NCBI GenBank assembly: GCA_002400495.2
Contig: NVQL02000013.1
Location: forward strand, 112,782-155,141
From: Alphaproteobacteria bacterium
GTDB lineage: Bacteria; Pseudomonadota; Alphaproteobacteria; Rhizobiales; OSC116
Direction: 5' to 3'
DNA length: 42,360 nucleotides
In this document: positions 16,681-25,265 of the stretch, piece by piece
Position numbering within the stretch: the stretch's first letter is position 1
How the letters are laid out: every line of letters starts with the position of its first letter
Notes under the pieces: generated by a model
Database searches by the model: none
What the model was told of the DNA's origin: nothing
What the model saw: only the letters and a program-made list of their open reading frames with translations
Made by a program: the position numbers and the translations under genes

Positions 16681-17256
16681 ATGATAAAAAGACTGTTCAA
16701 ACTTTGTTTGGCAGTCTTTTTGCTTTTTTATAGCCCAGCCATCAGCATGGCGCATGAATTTGATTGCGCCATAAAAAGCAATGTCGCAGACTTGCCTGAA
16801 TTGGTCGCCAAAACGCGACAAGATATCATTGAGACTGCGCAATTGGGCAATATGAACTCAATGCTAGAGATTGCCGAGCAAAGCGAAGTTTGGCCAGTGC
16901 CCGACTTTGGCCCAGAAGCAGATTATCAAGAGCCACCAATCTATTCGTGGGTGAAACAATCACAAGGCACAGAAGGTCGCTACATCTTGGCACAAATGAT
17001 TGAAATTTTGTCTCTGCCCCATACAATAAAGCCCCTCACCCAAGGGGTTGATCTTTATATTTGGCCATATTTTGCCGAATCAAACCTCACTTACCCGTGC
17101 ACCGAAGATATAATTGATCTACTCAGAATAGTCTCACCTACTGAATATAAAACCATCCGCAAAACGGGTAAATATACAGGCTATCAATTGGCAATCAGCA
17201 CAGATGGAACATGGCATTATTTTGCCCGTAAAAATATTAAAGTGAGTGATGAATGA
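16681..17256 (+). CDS. Exported protein of unknown function, cotranscribed with ygfZ
   Basis: A 191-residue protein with a clear Sec signal peptide: MIKRLFK, a hydrophobic core AVFLLFYSPA, and probable cleavage after SMA at residue 24. The Cys in the core is too early to be a lipobox. The mature part is acidic and aromatic-rich (WPVPDFGPEADYQEPPIYSW) and ends with ISTDGTWHYFARKN. I recall similar uncharacterised periplasmic proteins in Rhizobiales. Upstream starts at 16600 (TTG) and 16642 (ATG) would bury the signal peptide, so I use 16681. Its stop overlaps the ygfZ start by 4 nt (ATGA). Confidence 0.72.
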   Translation: MIKRLFKLCLAVFLLFYSPAISMAHEFDCAIKSNVADLPELVAKTRQDIIETAQLGNMNSMLEIAEQSEVWPVPDFGPEADYQEPPIYSWVKQSQGTEGRYILAQMIEILSLPHTIKPLTQGVDLYIWPYFAESNLTYPCTEDIIDLLRIVSPTEYKTIRKTGKYTGYQLAISTDGTWHYFARKNIKVSDE

Positions 17257-18047
17257 CCTTATTTAAAAGCCCAGACCGCGCCCTCATTTCAGTCACAGGC
17301 GCGGATGCTGCCGAATTTCTGCAAGGCCAGATTAGTAATGATATTGACCTGCTCAAAACCCAAGCCGCCATTCATGCGCTGCTGCTCACCCCGCAGGGCA
17401 AAATCTTGGCCGACCTGTTTGCCTATAATCACCAGGATGGCTATCTGCTCGATGTGCATTCAAGCATCAAAGACTGGCTCATTGCCCGTTTCAATATGTT
17501 CAAATTGCGTAGTGATGTTAAATTTATCGACCTGACCGATGAATTGCAGGTCATCATTTCAAATCAAATGGTTGATGAAGCGTCTATCTGCGCAGCCGAC
17601 CCACGGATAAGCCATATATACCGCAATATTTTTACTATAGATGCCAGCATTTCATGCGATGATATTGCGGCTCATCAACTCCATATGGCGGCGAATGCCA
17701 TCATCGAATTTGGCACAGATTACCAAGCAGCAGAGCATTTCCCGCAAGATTTATGGTTTGATAAATTGGGCAGCATCAGTTTTACCAAGGGCTGTTATGT
17801 CGGCCAAGAAGTTGTCTCGCGCATGCGGCATAAATCCTCCGCCCGCAAGCGTTTATTGCCGCTTATTTCAAACGCGCAGCATCAAAAAGCCGATAAAATC
17901 CTGCTTAATGAAAAATCTGTTGGCGAGGTGGTTTGCCAAATCGGCAACGTGACATTGGCAATGATGCGCACCGATAAATTACCCGAATCACTCACAAAAT
18001 TAGATGATTTTAAAGTCACGAGGCCAGAATGGATCCAAAACTTATAA
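17253..18047 (+). CDS. ygfZ: Folate-binding protein YgfZ/IBA57 family
   Basis: A tetrahydrofolate-binding homologue of the glycine-cleavage T protein that assists maturation or repair of Fe-S enzymes such as MiaB. The family signature KGCYVGQE is at residues 179-186, and the GcvT-like N-terminal part begins with LISVTGADAAEFLQGQISND. At 264 residues it is of normal length. Translation is coupled to the exported protein upstream (ATGA). The 3' end overlaps the tag start by 19 nt. Confidence 0.93.
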   Translation: MTLFKSPDRALISVTGADAAEFLQGQISNDIDLLKTQAAIHALLLTPQGKILADLFAYNHQDGYLLDVHSSIKDWLIARFNMFKLRSDVKFIDLTDELQVIISNQMVDEASICAADPRISHIYRNIFTIDASISCDDIAAHQLHMAANAIIEFGTDYQAAEHFPQDLWFDKLGSISFTKGCYVGQEVVSRMRHKSSARKRLLPLISNAQHQKADKILLNEKSVGEVVCQIGNVTLAMMRTDKLPESLTKLDDFKVTRPEWIQNL

Positions 18048-18670
18048 GAAACCGCCATTCGGACGATGTTATACGCATTAATGACGGCCTAACACGCTGT
18101 TCATGGCCGAATGAAGATGACGAATTATACCTCGCCTATCATGACAATGCATGGGGCGTGCCTGAATATGATGATCAAGCCCTGTTCGCCAAACTCATCT
18201 TAGATGGCTTTCAGGCTGGCCTGTCATGGATTGTTATCCTGCGTAAAGAAGAAGCGTTCCGCAAAGCCTTTCACAATTTTGATCCGCATATTTTGGCAGT
18301 CATCAGTGATGAAGAGCTTGAGCAACATATGCAAAACCCAGGCATTGTGCGCAATCGCTCTAAAATTAAGAGCGTTAAAACCAATGCCCAAGCCTATTTA
18401 AGATTACATCAAGAGGTTGGTTTTGCCAATTATTGGTGGGGTCAAGTTGGCGATAGGCCAATGGATCGACAACGCAAACCCGATGAGCCCTACCCGACTA
18501 AATCAGAATTAAGCGAAGCCATTTCCAAAAACCTTAAAAAGCGCGGGTTTAAATTTGTCGGGCCGACCATTGTCTATGCATTTATGGAGGCGGTCGGGTT
18601 GATTAATAATCATGTCATCACCTGTCATTGCCACGCCAAATGCATCAATAAAATCAAAGAGCGCCGATGA
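18029..18670 (+). CDS. tag: DNA-3-methyladenine glycosylase I
   Basis: Base-excision-repair glycosylase that removes 3-methyladenine. The zinc ligands of the family are present: Cys24 in RCSW, His38 in AYHDNAWG, and the C-terminal His and Cys in HVITCHCH. The recognition segment EYDDQALFAKLILDGFQAGLSW is typical. The 213-residue protein has about 20 extra N-terminal residues compared with the E. coli enzyme. They arise from a start inside the end of ygfZ, and no better start is visible. Its stop overlaps the next gene by ATGA. Confidence 0.95.
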   Translation: MDPKLIRNRHSDDVIRINDGLTRCSWPNEDDELYLAYHDNAWGVPEYDDQALFAKLILDGFQAGLSWIVILRKEEAFRKAFHNFDPHILAVISDEELEQHMQNPGIVRNRSKIKSVKTNAQAYLRLHQEVGFANYWWGQVGDRPMDRQRKPDEPYPTKSELSEAISKNLKKRGFKFVGPTIVYAFMEAVGLINNHVITCHCHAKCINKIKERR

Positions 18671-19278
18671 GCAAAAAAACCCAAAAAAGAGCCTGGCAAC
18701 GCATGTTATCTGGCCGCAGATTAGACTTACTCGACCCCTCAGCTGTCGACATCGAAATTTCGGACATTGCGCGTGGCATTGCCTGTGTGGCAAGGTGGAA
18801 TGGCCAAACCAAAGGCGATCACGCATTTTCTGTGGCCGAACATTCGCTAATTGTAGCCGACATTTGCGTTGATATGCTGCCCGATATTTCGCCCGAATTG
18901 GAATTAATGGCTTTATTACATGATGCCTCAGAATATGTAATTGGCGATATGATCAGCCCGTTTAAAAATGCTTTGGGTGTGGATTATCGACAATTTGAAG
19001 AACGGTTGGAGGCGGCTATCCATATTCGGTTTGGGCTGCGTGCCATACCCAGCGTAAAAGACAAAAAGCTGATAAAAAAAGCCGATTTAGCCTGTGCTTA
19101 TTACGAAGCCATCACTTTGGCAGGTTTTTCTGTTGAAGACGCAAATAAGTTTTTTGACAGACCGCAAAATTTAGGTAAAAGTATCACTGCAAAGTTAGAG
19201 GCCATGAGACCACTCAGCGTCAAACAAGCCGAAGCCGCATTTTTAAAGCGGTTTGAGCAAATCAACGCGCGGCTCTAA
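18667..19278 (+). CDS. HD-domain phosphohydrolase (YfbR-like)
   Basis: A predicted metal-dependent phosphohydrolase of 203 residues. The HD signature is seen as SVAEHS (about 55-60) and LLHDASEYVIGD (about 84-94), with H85-D86 as the central HD pair. The following segment SPFKNALGVDYRQFE and a later Asp complete the YfbR-style site. YfbR enzymes are 5'-deoxyribonucleotidases, so a nucleotide is a reasonable but unproven substrate. The start overlaps the tag stop. A tyrosine phosphatase and a NAD-regulator-like gene follow on the same strand, and all three may work in nucleotide metabolism. Confidence 0.88.
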   Translation: MSKKTQKRAWQRMLSGRRLDLLDPSAVDIEISDIARGIACVARWNGQTKGDHAFSVAEHSLIVADICVDMLPDISPELELMALLHDASEYVIGDMISPFKNALGVDYRQFEERLEAAIHIRFGLRAIPSVKDKKLIKKADLACAYYEAITLAGFSVEDANKFFDRPQNLGKSITAKLEAMRPLSVKQAEAAFLKRFEQINARL

Positions 19279-19317
19279 TCTATGTTATAATTATTCTTTC
19301 GGGGGAAGGGAAATAAT

Positions 19318-19821
19318 ATGATTCATGTATGCAGTCTCGATCTCATTGCCAACAGCATTCAAAAAACTGGCGCCCAATATCTGGTTTCAATCATCAATAA
19401 AGATATGATGCCCGAAACACCACATAATATAGCGCCCGAAAATCACTTAAAATTATCATTTAATGATATAGCGATACCCACTCAAGGCTTTGTCAACGCC
19501 CAAAGCAGCGACATCGAACAGTTGATCACTTTTTTAGATCATTGGGGTCAGCAAGCGCCGATATTATTTCATTGCTGGGCAGGTGTGAGCCGCTCGACAG
19601 CGGGGGCATATATTGCGGCAAATCACGTCAAAGGCGCAGGTGCCGAGCAAGAGCTGGCTGATGGCCTGCGCCAAGCCGCACCGTTTGCCAGTCCCAATAG
19701 ATTGGTTATTTCTTTGGCCGATGATTATTTAAAACGTGATGGTCAGATGATCAAAGCGATAGACAATATTGGTCGTGGTAGTTTTACTCATGGTGGCAAA
19801 CCGTTCCAAATGCCGCTTTAA
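19318..19821 (+). CDS. Protein-tyrosine-phosphatase-like protein
   Basis: Carries the phosphatase P-loop HCWAGVSRSTAGAY (residues 85-98) with nucleophile C86 and R92, so the HCx5R motif is intact. The remainder fits the compact dual-specificity or tyrosine phosphatase fold of about 167 residues. The conserved Asp general acid is probably in the LSFND or TQGFVNA loop, but I cannot place it securely. A strong GGGAAGG ribosome-binding site lies 39 nt after the HD gene. The substrate, protein or small phosphate ester, is unknown. Confidence 0.85.
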   Translation: MIHVCSLDLIANSIQKTGAQYLVSIINKDMMPETPHNIAPENHLKLSFNDIAIPTQGFVNAQSSDIEQLITFLDHWGQQAPILFHCWAGVSRSTAGAYIAANHVKGAGAEQELADGLRQAAPFASPNRLVISLADDYLKRDGQMIKAIDNIGRGSFTHGGKPFQMPL

Positions 19822-19840
19822 AAGAAGATTAGGATAGACA

Positions 19841-20869
19841 ATGCCAAATTTCAACGGACCAGAATCTAATGGATCAAACCCCACTAAGCCAAACCCCATC
19901 TCGAATGATAACCAATTTGAAAACGTCATCATTGACCTGAATGCAGTCATCTTGTCACTAAATATGGACAGAGAAGACAGCTTAACCGTGCTGACCATTA
20001 GCCAAAACAAAAACCTATTGCCGTGGGGGCCGTATCACCCCAATGTCCACAAAACCATGGAGCAAGGCTTGCGCCATTGGGTCAAAAGCCAAACGGATAT
20101 TGATTTAAATTATGTCGAGCAACTTTATACCTATGGTGACAGCGGCCGCTTTGGCTATGGCGATCCCAACCGCCACATCATCACCACAGGTTATTTAGCA
20201 TTTATCGAGCCTTATCTGCGCGAAAAGCAAGCCTATCAGCAATGGAGCGGCATTTATCAACATTTCCCGTGGGAGGATTTTCGCCAAGGCCGCCCCGCTA
20301 TATTGGATGATTTTATATTGCCAAAATTATTTGAATGGAGTGATGGGGTTGAGGTAGATAAGCGCATCAATCGCTGCTTCGGCCAGAAAGATGACATATG
20401 GCAAGAAGAGAATATATTGCATCGGTTCGAGATTATGTATGAAGCCAAATTGGTGTTTGAAGCGGTTCGTGATGATGATGCAAATATGGCATCAGACATT
20501 AATGTCAGCCCAGAAGAACAAAATTTACCAACTGGCCGTTATATGCAATATGATCATCGGCGCATCTTGGCCACCGCGCTGGGGCGCATGCGCTCAAAAA
20601 TAAAATGCCGCCCGGTTATCTTCGATCTAATGCCCAGTTCATTCACTCTGTTTGAATTACAAAAATCTACCGAAGCAATATTGGGTTATCATTTGCACAA
20701 GCAAAATTTCAGGCGGTTTGTCGAGCGAGAAAATCTGGTGGCAAAAATTGGTAAAATCCGCCCGCAACCGAGCGGCCGCCCCGCGCAATTATATGAATAT
20801 AATAAGCAGCTGATCAATAGCCCACAGTTGCAAGGCTTAAAAATCGGCAATAGCAGCTCTGCTTATTAG
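19841..20869 (+). CDS. Nudix/winged-helix NAD-metabolism regulator-like protein (NadQ/NrtR type)
   Basis: A 342-residue protein with an N-terminal Nudix-like domain (about 25-170) and a C-terminal winged-helix domain (about 225-330, including MPSSFTLFELQKSTEAILG and FRRFVERENLVAK). This is the arrangement of NrtR-type regulators of NAD biosynthesis. The Nudix box is degenerate: I see no GxxxxxExxxxxxxREUxEEXGU pattern, so the domain is likely a sensor and not a hydrolase. The style matches the alphaproteobacterial family often labelled NAD regulator (NadQ). No nad gene is in the window. It has an AGGA ribosome-binding site and ends just before a 15-bp tandem array. Confidence 0.78.
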   Translation: MPNFNGPESNGSNPTKPNPISNDNQFENVIIDLNAVILSLNMDREDSLTVLTISQNKNLLPWGPYHPNVHKTMEQGLRHWVKSQTDIDLNYVEQLYTYGDSGRFGYGDPNRHIITTGYLAFIEPYLREKQAYQQWSGIYQHFPWEDFRQGRPAILDDFILPKLFEWSDGVEVDKRINRCFGQKDDIWQEENILHRFEIMYEAKLVFEAVRDDDANMASDINVSPEEQNLPTGRYMQYDHRRILATALGRMRSKIKCRPVIFDLMPSSFTLFELQKSTEAILGYHLHKQNFRRFVERENLVAKIGKIRPQPSGRPAQLYEYNKQLINSPQLQGLKIGNSSSAY

Positions 20870-20890
20870 ACCCGCGTTCTTCAAGCTTGT

Positions 20891-20999
20891 GCTCTCTATA
20901 CCGCGTGCACTATACCCATGCTCTCTATACCCGCGCGCTCTATACCCGCGCGCTCTATACCCGCGCTCTCTATACCCGCGCTCTCTATACCCGCGCTCT
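20891..20999. repeat. 15-bp tandem repeat array
   Basis: About seven head-to-tail copies of GCTCTCTATACCCGC. Five consecutive units (20920-20994) are perfect except that units 2 and 3 carry GCG for GCT. The two leftmost units are degenerate, and a partial unit ends at 20999. The array lies between convergent genes and overlaps the last codons of the SleB gene. Because the period is a multiple of three, each reading frame is constant. One minus-strand frame has TAG in every unit, and this provides the SleB stop. Confidence 0.93.
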
Positions 21000-22403
21000 G
21001 GGATCCTTATAAAAAATATGCGCCCCAATGCGGCCAATGCGTTTCATAGACCAGCGCCATTTGGGGCTAACTTTAAACGTATGATAATGAGTGGCACCGC
21101 GTATGGTTGGCGCGCCGACAAGACCCGCTAAAAAATCACCCGCAAGTTTCTTCATTTTCGCCCAGGTTTTTAAATCTCGTGGTAAATCGGTTTTGCCATC
21201 ACAAGCAAAAGAAAATTGGCATCTATTGCGTTGGGTCGCGTTCTGATAAATCACCCCGCAAAATGTATTGGGGTAAGAGCTGCTGCGGCGGCGGGATGAT
21301 ATCACTTCGGCCACTGCCAATTGCCCCTCAAGGCTTTCGCCGCGCACTTCATGGTAAAGTGCCGTGGTCAAACAAGTTAAGCTAGAGCGGTTGGTGGTGA
21401 TGGTGTTTTGTTCGGGTTTGGGCGTATATTTTGGTCTTTTTAGCGGCGCTGGCACGCGTATATTGGCCATTAAAATACGGTCACCGGTATTTTTAAATTG
21501 TTTGGTGCCCAATTTGCCATCAAGCACAGTGAAACCGTTTAATTTGTTCAATGCAACTGTTTGGCGTCTGATGGTCGATGATTTACCGCTGCCGCTGCTC
21601 CAGCCAATTGGAATTTCTCGAGCCTGAGCGGTCACTCGCGCCAACATATTCTCAACAAATTCACTCTTGTTTGCTGCCGAGTGAATGTTAGGCATGGGCG
21701 CCATCTGTTCAGCGAGGTAAGTTTGGGTGCGGTTTATCTTGGCTTGTCTTAATTGCTCAATTTCTTCAAGGGTTAATATTTTGGGCTGGCTTGTGCCTGC
21801 CACCAATAAATCCTTGCCGTCTGGCTGCTCTGCCACTTTGCTGCCATTTTGTGCCGCAGCCCCATCAAATAGGTTTATTTTTTGGGTTTTAACTTGTGCT
21901 GAGCTGACTTGGCGTTTTGCAACCTCAAGCAATGTAGCTCTGGCCAGCGCTTCATTCAATGCCGCTTGTTTGTCAAGTTCAGCAATTTGTTGGGCGCGCT
22001 TGGCAGCCAATTGAATCGCGGCTTGTTGATCTATTTTCGTCACTTTCACCAAATGGGTGTTGTCACGTTTATTTTTGCGGTTAATGCGTATTTCGTCAGG
22101 GTTTTTGTTCAGCGCGTTTCCAGAAATGTCATAAGTCGAATCGCCATGCTTTTGGCGCAGGTTTGCGGTTTGCGGAACTTGATAAAGCTTCAAACCTGCT
22201 TGGTCTGGCGCAAATAAACCAATTTGAGCGGCAATATAGCGCTCTATTTGGTTAAAATTGCCAATAAAAAAACCCAAACAAGCCAAGCCGACAAGCAAGT
22301 GCAGAGCCACACGGTGGCTTAATTTAGAGCTGGTTTTGTTGCGCTTTTGATTCTTATATAGGTTTTTTTGCGCATCCGAGTAATGGCTGGAGCGGTTGGT
22401 CAT
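20985..22403 (-). CDS. SleB-family cell wall hydrolase, membrane-anchored
   Basis: A peptidoglycan hydrolase, probably a lytic-transglycosylase or amidase-like SleB enzyme. A basic N-terminus and one membrane segment (about 32-50, VALHLLVGLACLGFFIGNF) precede a long Gln/Ala-rich linker. The Hydrolase_2 domain occupies about 344-465 and begins CLTTALYHEVRGESLEGQ, with the catalytic Glu expected in YHEVRGE. Family members normally end near HIFYK. The extra DPRARV here is encoded by the tandem repeat. The start at 22403 has GCAGGA upstream and a CtrA-like box about 70 nt before the ATG. The catalytic domain is periplasmic. Confidence 0.9.
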   Translation of the reverse strand: MTNRSSHYSDAQKNLYKNQKRNKTSSKLSHRVALHLLVGLACLGFFIGNFNQIERYIAAQIGLFAPDQAGLKLYQVPQTANLRQKHGDSTYDISGNALNKNPDEIRINRKNKRDNTHLVKVTKIDQQAAIQLAAKRAQQIAELDKQAALNEALARATLLEVAKRQVSSAQVKTQKINLFDGAAAQNGSKVAEQPDGKDLLVAGTSQPKILTLEEIEQLRQAKINRTQTYLAEQMAPMPNIHSAANKSEFVENMLARVTAQAREIPIGWSSGSGKSSTIRRQTVALNKLNGFTVLDGKLGTKQFKNTGDRILMANIRVPAPLKRPKYTPKPEQNTITTNRSSLTCLTTALYHEVRGESLEGQLAVAEVISSRRRSSSYPNTFCGVIYQNATQRNRCQFSFACDGKTDLPRDLKTWAKMKKLAGDFLAGLVGAPTIRGATHYHTFKVSPKWRWSMKRIGRIGAHIFYKDPRARV

Positions 22404-22471
22404 TATTCCTGCAAATTAATATCAAATAGACGATCCAAATTATTATCCCTTTAACTTGTACAAAATACCGA

Positions 22472-22487
22472 TTAACATTCTGTTAAC
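22472..22487 (-). promoter_or_regulatory. CtrA-like binding site upstream of the SleB gene
   Basis: TTAA-CATTCTG-TTAAC on the + strand (TTAA-CAGAATG-TTAAT on the minus strand), an N7-spaced full site. It lies 69-84 nt before the SleB ATG and just after the ppdK stop. Cell-wall remodelling enzymes are well-known members of CtrA regulons. Confidence 0.5.
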
Positions 22488-22540
22488 CAGATTATCTAAT
22501 GAGTTAAAATTATGGCCAAATTTTGGCACTATGCTTGTGT

Positions 22541-25249
22541 TTAAGATGATTTTCCCTCGGTCATAATGGTGTTTTGAGCGGCGGCCAATTTGGCAACAGG
22601 CACCCTAAATGGTGCGCAGGATACATAATCCAAGCCCAAATCACCATAAAAATGGATCGAATAAGGGTCACCACCATGCTCACCACAAACCCCAATGATC
22701 AGGTTTTTATTGCCTTTATGGCCGCGTTCGACGGCAATTTTGACCAATTCCCCAACGCCATCTTTATCAATCGAAACAAATGGGTCATGCGGAATGATGG
22801 CACGGCGGGTGTAACTATTTAAAAATCGTGCGCTGTCATCACGGCTGATGCCATAAGTGGTTTGAGTTAAATCATTAGAGCCAAAACTAAAAAAGTCAGA
22901 CAATTCAGCCAAATCTTCAGCCCGCAAACAAGCACGTGGCAACTCAATCATAGTGCCAAATTTAAAGGCAGGCCGCGCGCCATGCTGGTTAGCCACCTCA
23001 TCAGCTATTTTTTCGATGCGGTCTTTCAAAAACACCAATTCAGCTTTGGTCGAAACAAAGGGTATCATAATTTCGGGCATGGTTGGGTCGCCGGTTTGCT
23101 GTTCGGCCAATATGGTGGCCTCAAAAATCGCCTGCACCTGCATGTCATAAATTTCAGGATGGGTGATGGCCAAACGACAACCACGATGGCCGAGCATTGG
23201 GTTGGTTTCAGACAGGCTTTCCAAACGGTTTAATATAGTTTTATGGTCAATGCCAATGGCATCGGCAGTGTCCATAATGTCTTGATCAGATTTGGGTAAA
23301 AATTCATGCAAGGGCGGGTCAAGCAAGCGAATGGTGACTGGAAAACCCGACATGGCGGTAAACAAATCGACAAAATCTTTGCGCTGCATCGGCAATAATT
23401 TATCCAACGCGCGTTTGCGCCCCACTTCGTCTTCGGCCAAAATCATTTCACGCATCGAGACGATGCGTTTTTTATCAAAAAACATATGTTCGGTGCGGCA
23501 CAGGCCGATGCCTTCAGCGCCCATGCTTTGGGCTTTGATGGCCAATTCAGGGGTTTCGGTATTGACCCGGATTTTAAGTTTACGTACTTGATCAGCCCAT
23601 TGCATTAACGTATAGAATTCATTAGAAAAACTGGCTTCAATGGTCGCCACTTGTCCGGTATATATTTGGCCAGATGTGCCATCAATGGTGATCATATCAC
23701 CTTTTTGCAAAGTAAAACCGCCGGCTGACATGGTTTCATTTTCAGCGTCAATGCTTATCGCGCTGGCGCCAGTTACACAAGGCCTGGCCATAATGCGCGC
23801 CGCGACAGCGGCATGGCTAGTTGTGCCGCCTCTGATGGTCAAAATGCCCTGGGCTGCATGTATGCCATATACATCTTCTGGGCTGGTTTCGGCTTTGACT
23901 AAAATCACGTTCTTGCCCAAAGCGCGTCTTTCTTCGGCTTCTTCGGAGTTAAATACAATTTCGCCCCATGCCGCACCAGGGCTTGCGGCTAAACCGCGCG
24001 CTAACAGAGTTTTTGGCGCTTCTGGGTCAAGCGATGGATGCAATAATTGTTCAATTGATTTGGGGTCAACCCGCATCAGCGCGTCTTGTTTGCTAATCAC
24101 GCCAGCTTGCGCCAAATCGACAGCCACCACCAATTCAGCACGGTCGCTGCGTTTGGGGCTGACCGCTTCTAAAATATATAACTTATTGTCCTCAATGGTA
24201 AATTCAATGTTGAGCATATCACCAAAGGCCAATTCAAGTTCAGTGGCGGTTTCAACCAATTGCGCAAACATTTTTGGCATGCGCTCTTCAAGACTTTCGA
24301 CATGGCTATCGGCAGTTTTATCATTCAAAGTTAGTGGTTTTGGCAGGCGATATTGGCCAAAAAATTCTGGGCCTTGCGCATAGGTTAAATAAGTGCCCGA
24401 AACCTCAGCTTGGCCAGTATTGGGGTTGCGGCTTTGCATCATGCCTGTGGCGCTTTGCTCATTCTTATTGCCAAACACCATGCTCTGCACGGTCACAGCC
24501 AAGCCAATGTCATCCGCAATGCCGTTGATGCGGCGTTGCGATCTTGCGCGATAGCCATTCCAGCTTTTAAATGCCGCACCAATGCCACCCATCAATTGCT
24601 CAAACACATCCTGCGGAAATTCCTGATCGGTATTGTCCAAAATACAGGCCTTATAGCGATCGATAATCACCTGATAATCATTGCTTTCAAATTCACTAAT
24701 CGAGGTGAGACCACCTTCGGAGCGCACTTGCTCAAATATATCTTCAAACAGGTCTTCACCAACACCCAAAACGGCAATCGAATAGCTCTCGATAAACCGC
24801 CGATAACTATCCAAGGCAAATCTCAAATCACCCGTCTCTTCGGCCAAAGCCGCGCAGGTCTGATCGTTAAGGCCAAGGTTTAATATAGCAGGCATTAGCC
24901 CCGCCAAATGCACAGGCGCGCCCGCACGTATCGCAATCAATAAAGGCTTTCCCGCCCCACCGAATTTACGTTTTAATTTGGTTTCAAGGGTCGCAAGCCC
25001 TTGTTTAATCAGATTTTCAACGCCATCAGGCAATTTATTCTTAAGGTTAAATTGGCGTGAAAAATCAGTGGTCAATACAAAGCCAATCGGCACAGGAATA
25101 CCAAGCGCGGTCATGCGTGCCAATGAAGCGGCTTTTAAGCCCAACTCTTTAACAGCAGATTGCACATCACACTTGGCATCATCACCAAGCGCAAAAAGGC
25201 AGGCAGCGTCTAGCTGCAACTCATCAATTTTTTGCGTTCCATTACTCAT
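22541..25249 (-). CDS. ppdK: Pyruvate, phosphate dikinase
   Basis: Interconverts pyruvate + ATP + Pi and PEP + AMP + PPi by way of a phosphohistidine. The order is N-terminal ATP-grasp, central swivelling phosphohistidine domain with the catalytic His in TIRGGTTSHAAVAARIM, and C-terminal PEP/pyruvate barrel with the catalytic Cys in GVCGEHGGDP. The ATG at 25249 is 16 nt after the glyS stop with AAAGG upstream and gives about 902 residues, a normal length. The ATG at 25294 would overlap glyS. It is downstream of glyQ-glyS, a common alphaproteobacterial order. Confidence 0.96.
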   Translation of the reverse strand: MSNGTQKIDELQLDAACLFALGDDAKCDVQSAVKELGLKAASLARMTALGIPVPIGFVLTTDFSRQFNLKNKLPDGVENLIKQGLATLETKLKRKFGGAGKPLLIAIRAGAPVHLAGLMPAILNLGLNDQTCAALAEETGDLRFALDSYRRFIESYSIAVLGVGEDLFEDIFEQVRSEGGLTSISEFESNDYQVIIDRYKACILDNTDQEFPQDVFEQLMGGIGAAFKSWNGYRARSQRRINGIADDIGLAVTVQSMVFGNKNEQSATGMMQSRNPNTGQAEVSGTYLTYAQGPEFFGQYRLPKPLTLNDKTADSHVESLEERMPKMFAQLVETATELELAFGDMLNIEFTIEDNKLYILEAVSPKRSDRAELVVAVDLAQAGVISKQDALMRVDPKSIEQLLHPSLDPEAPKTLLARGLAASPGAAWGEIVFNSEEAEERRALGKNVILVKAETSPEDVYGIHAAQGILTIRGGTTSHAAVAARIMARPCVTGASAISIDAENETMSAGGFTLQKGDMITIDGTSGQIYTGQVATIEASFSNEFYTLMQWADQVRKLKIRVNTETPELAIKAQSMGAEGIGLCRTEHMFFDKKRIVSMREMILAEDEVGRKRALDKLLPMQRKDFVDLFTAMSGFPVTIRLLDPPLHEFLPKSDQDIMDTADAIGIDHKTILNRLESLSETNPMLGHRGCRLAITHPEIYDMQVQAIFEATILAEQQTGDPTMPEIMIPFVSTKAELVFLKDRIEKIADEVANQHGARPAFKFGTMIELPRACLRAEDLAELSDFFSFGSNDLTQTTYGISRDDSARFLNSYTRRAIIPHDPFVSIDKDGVGELVKIAVERGHKGNKNLIIGVCGEHGGDPYSIHFYGDLGLDYVSCAPFRVPVAKLAAAQNTIMTEGKSS

Positions 25250-25265
25250 AACATCGGCCTTTAGG

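Noticed and set aside
20891..20999. CRISPR array
   Set aside because: The units are contiguous without spacers and are only 15 bp; no cas genes.
20837..21131. Proteins made of repeated five-residue units over the tandem array, on both strands
   Set aside because: They are the translation of a 15-bp DNA repeat in frames that overlap real genes.
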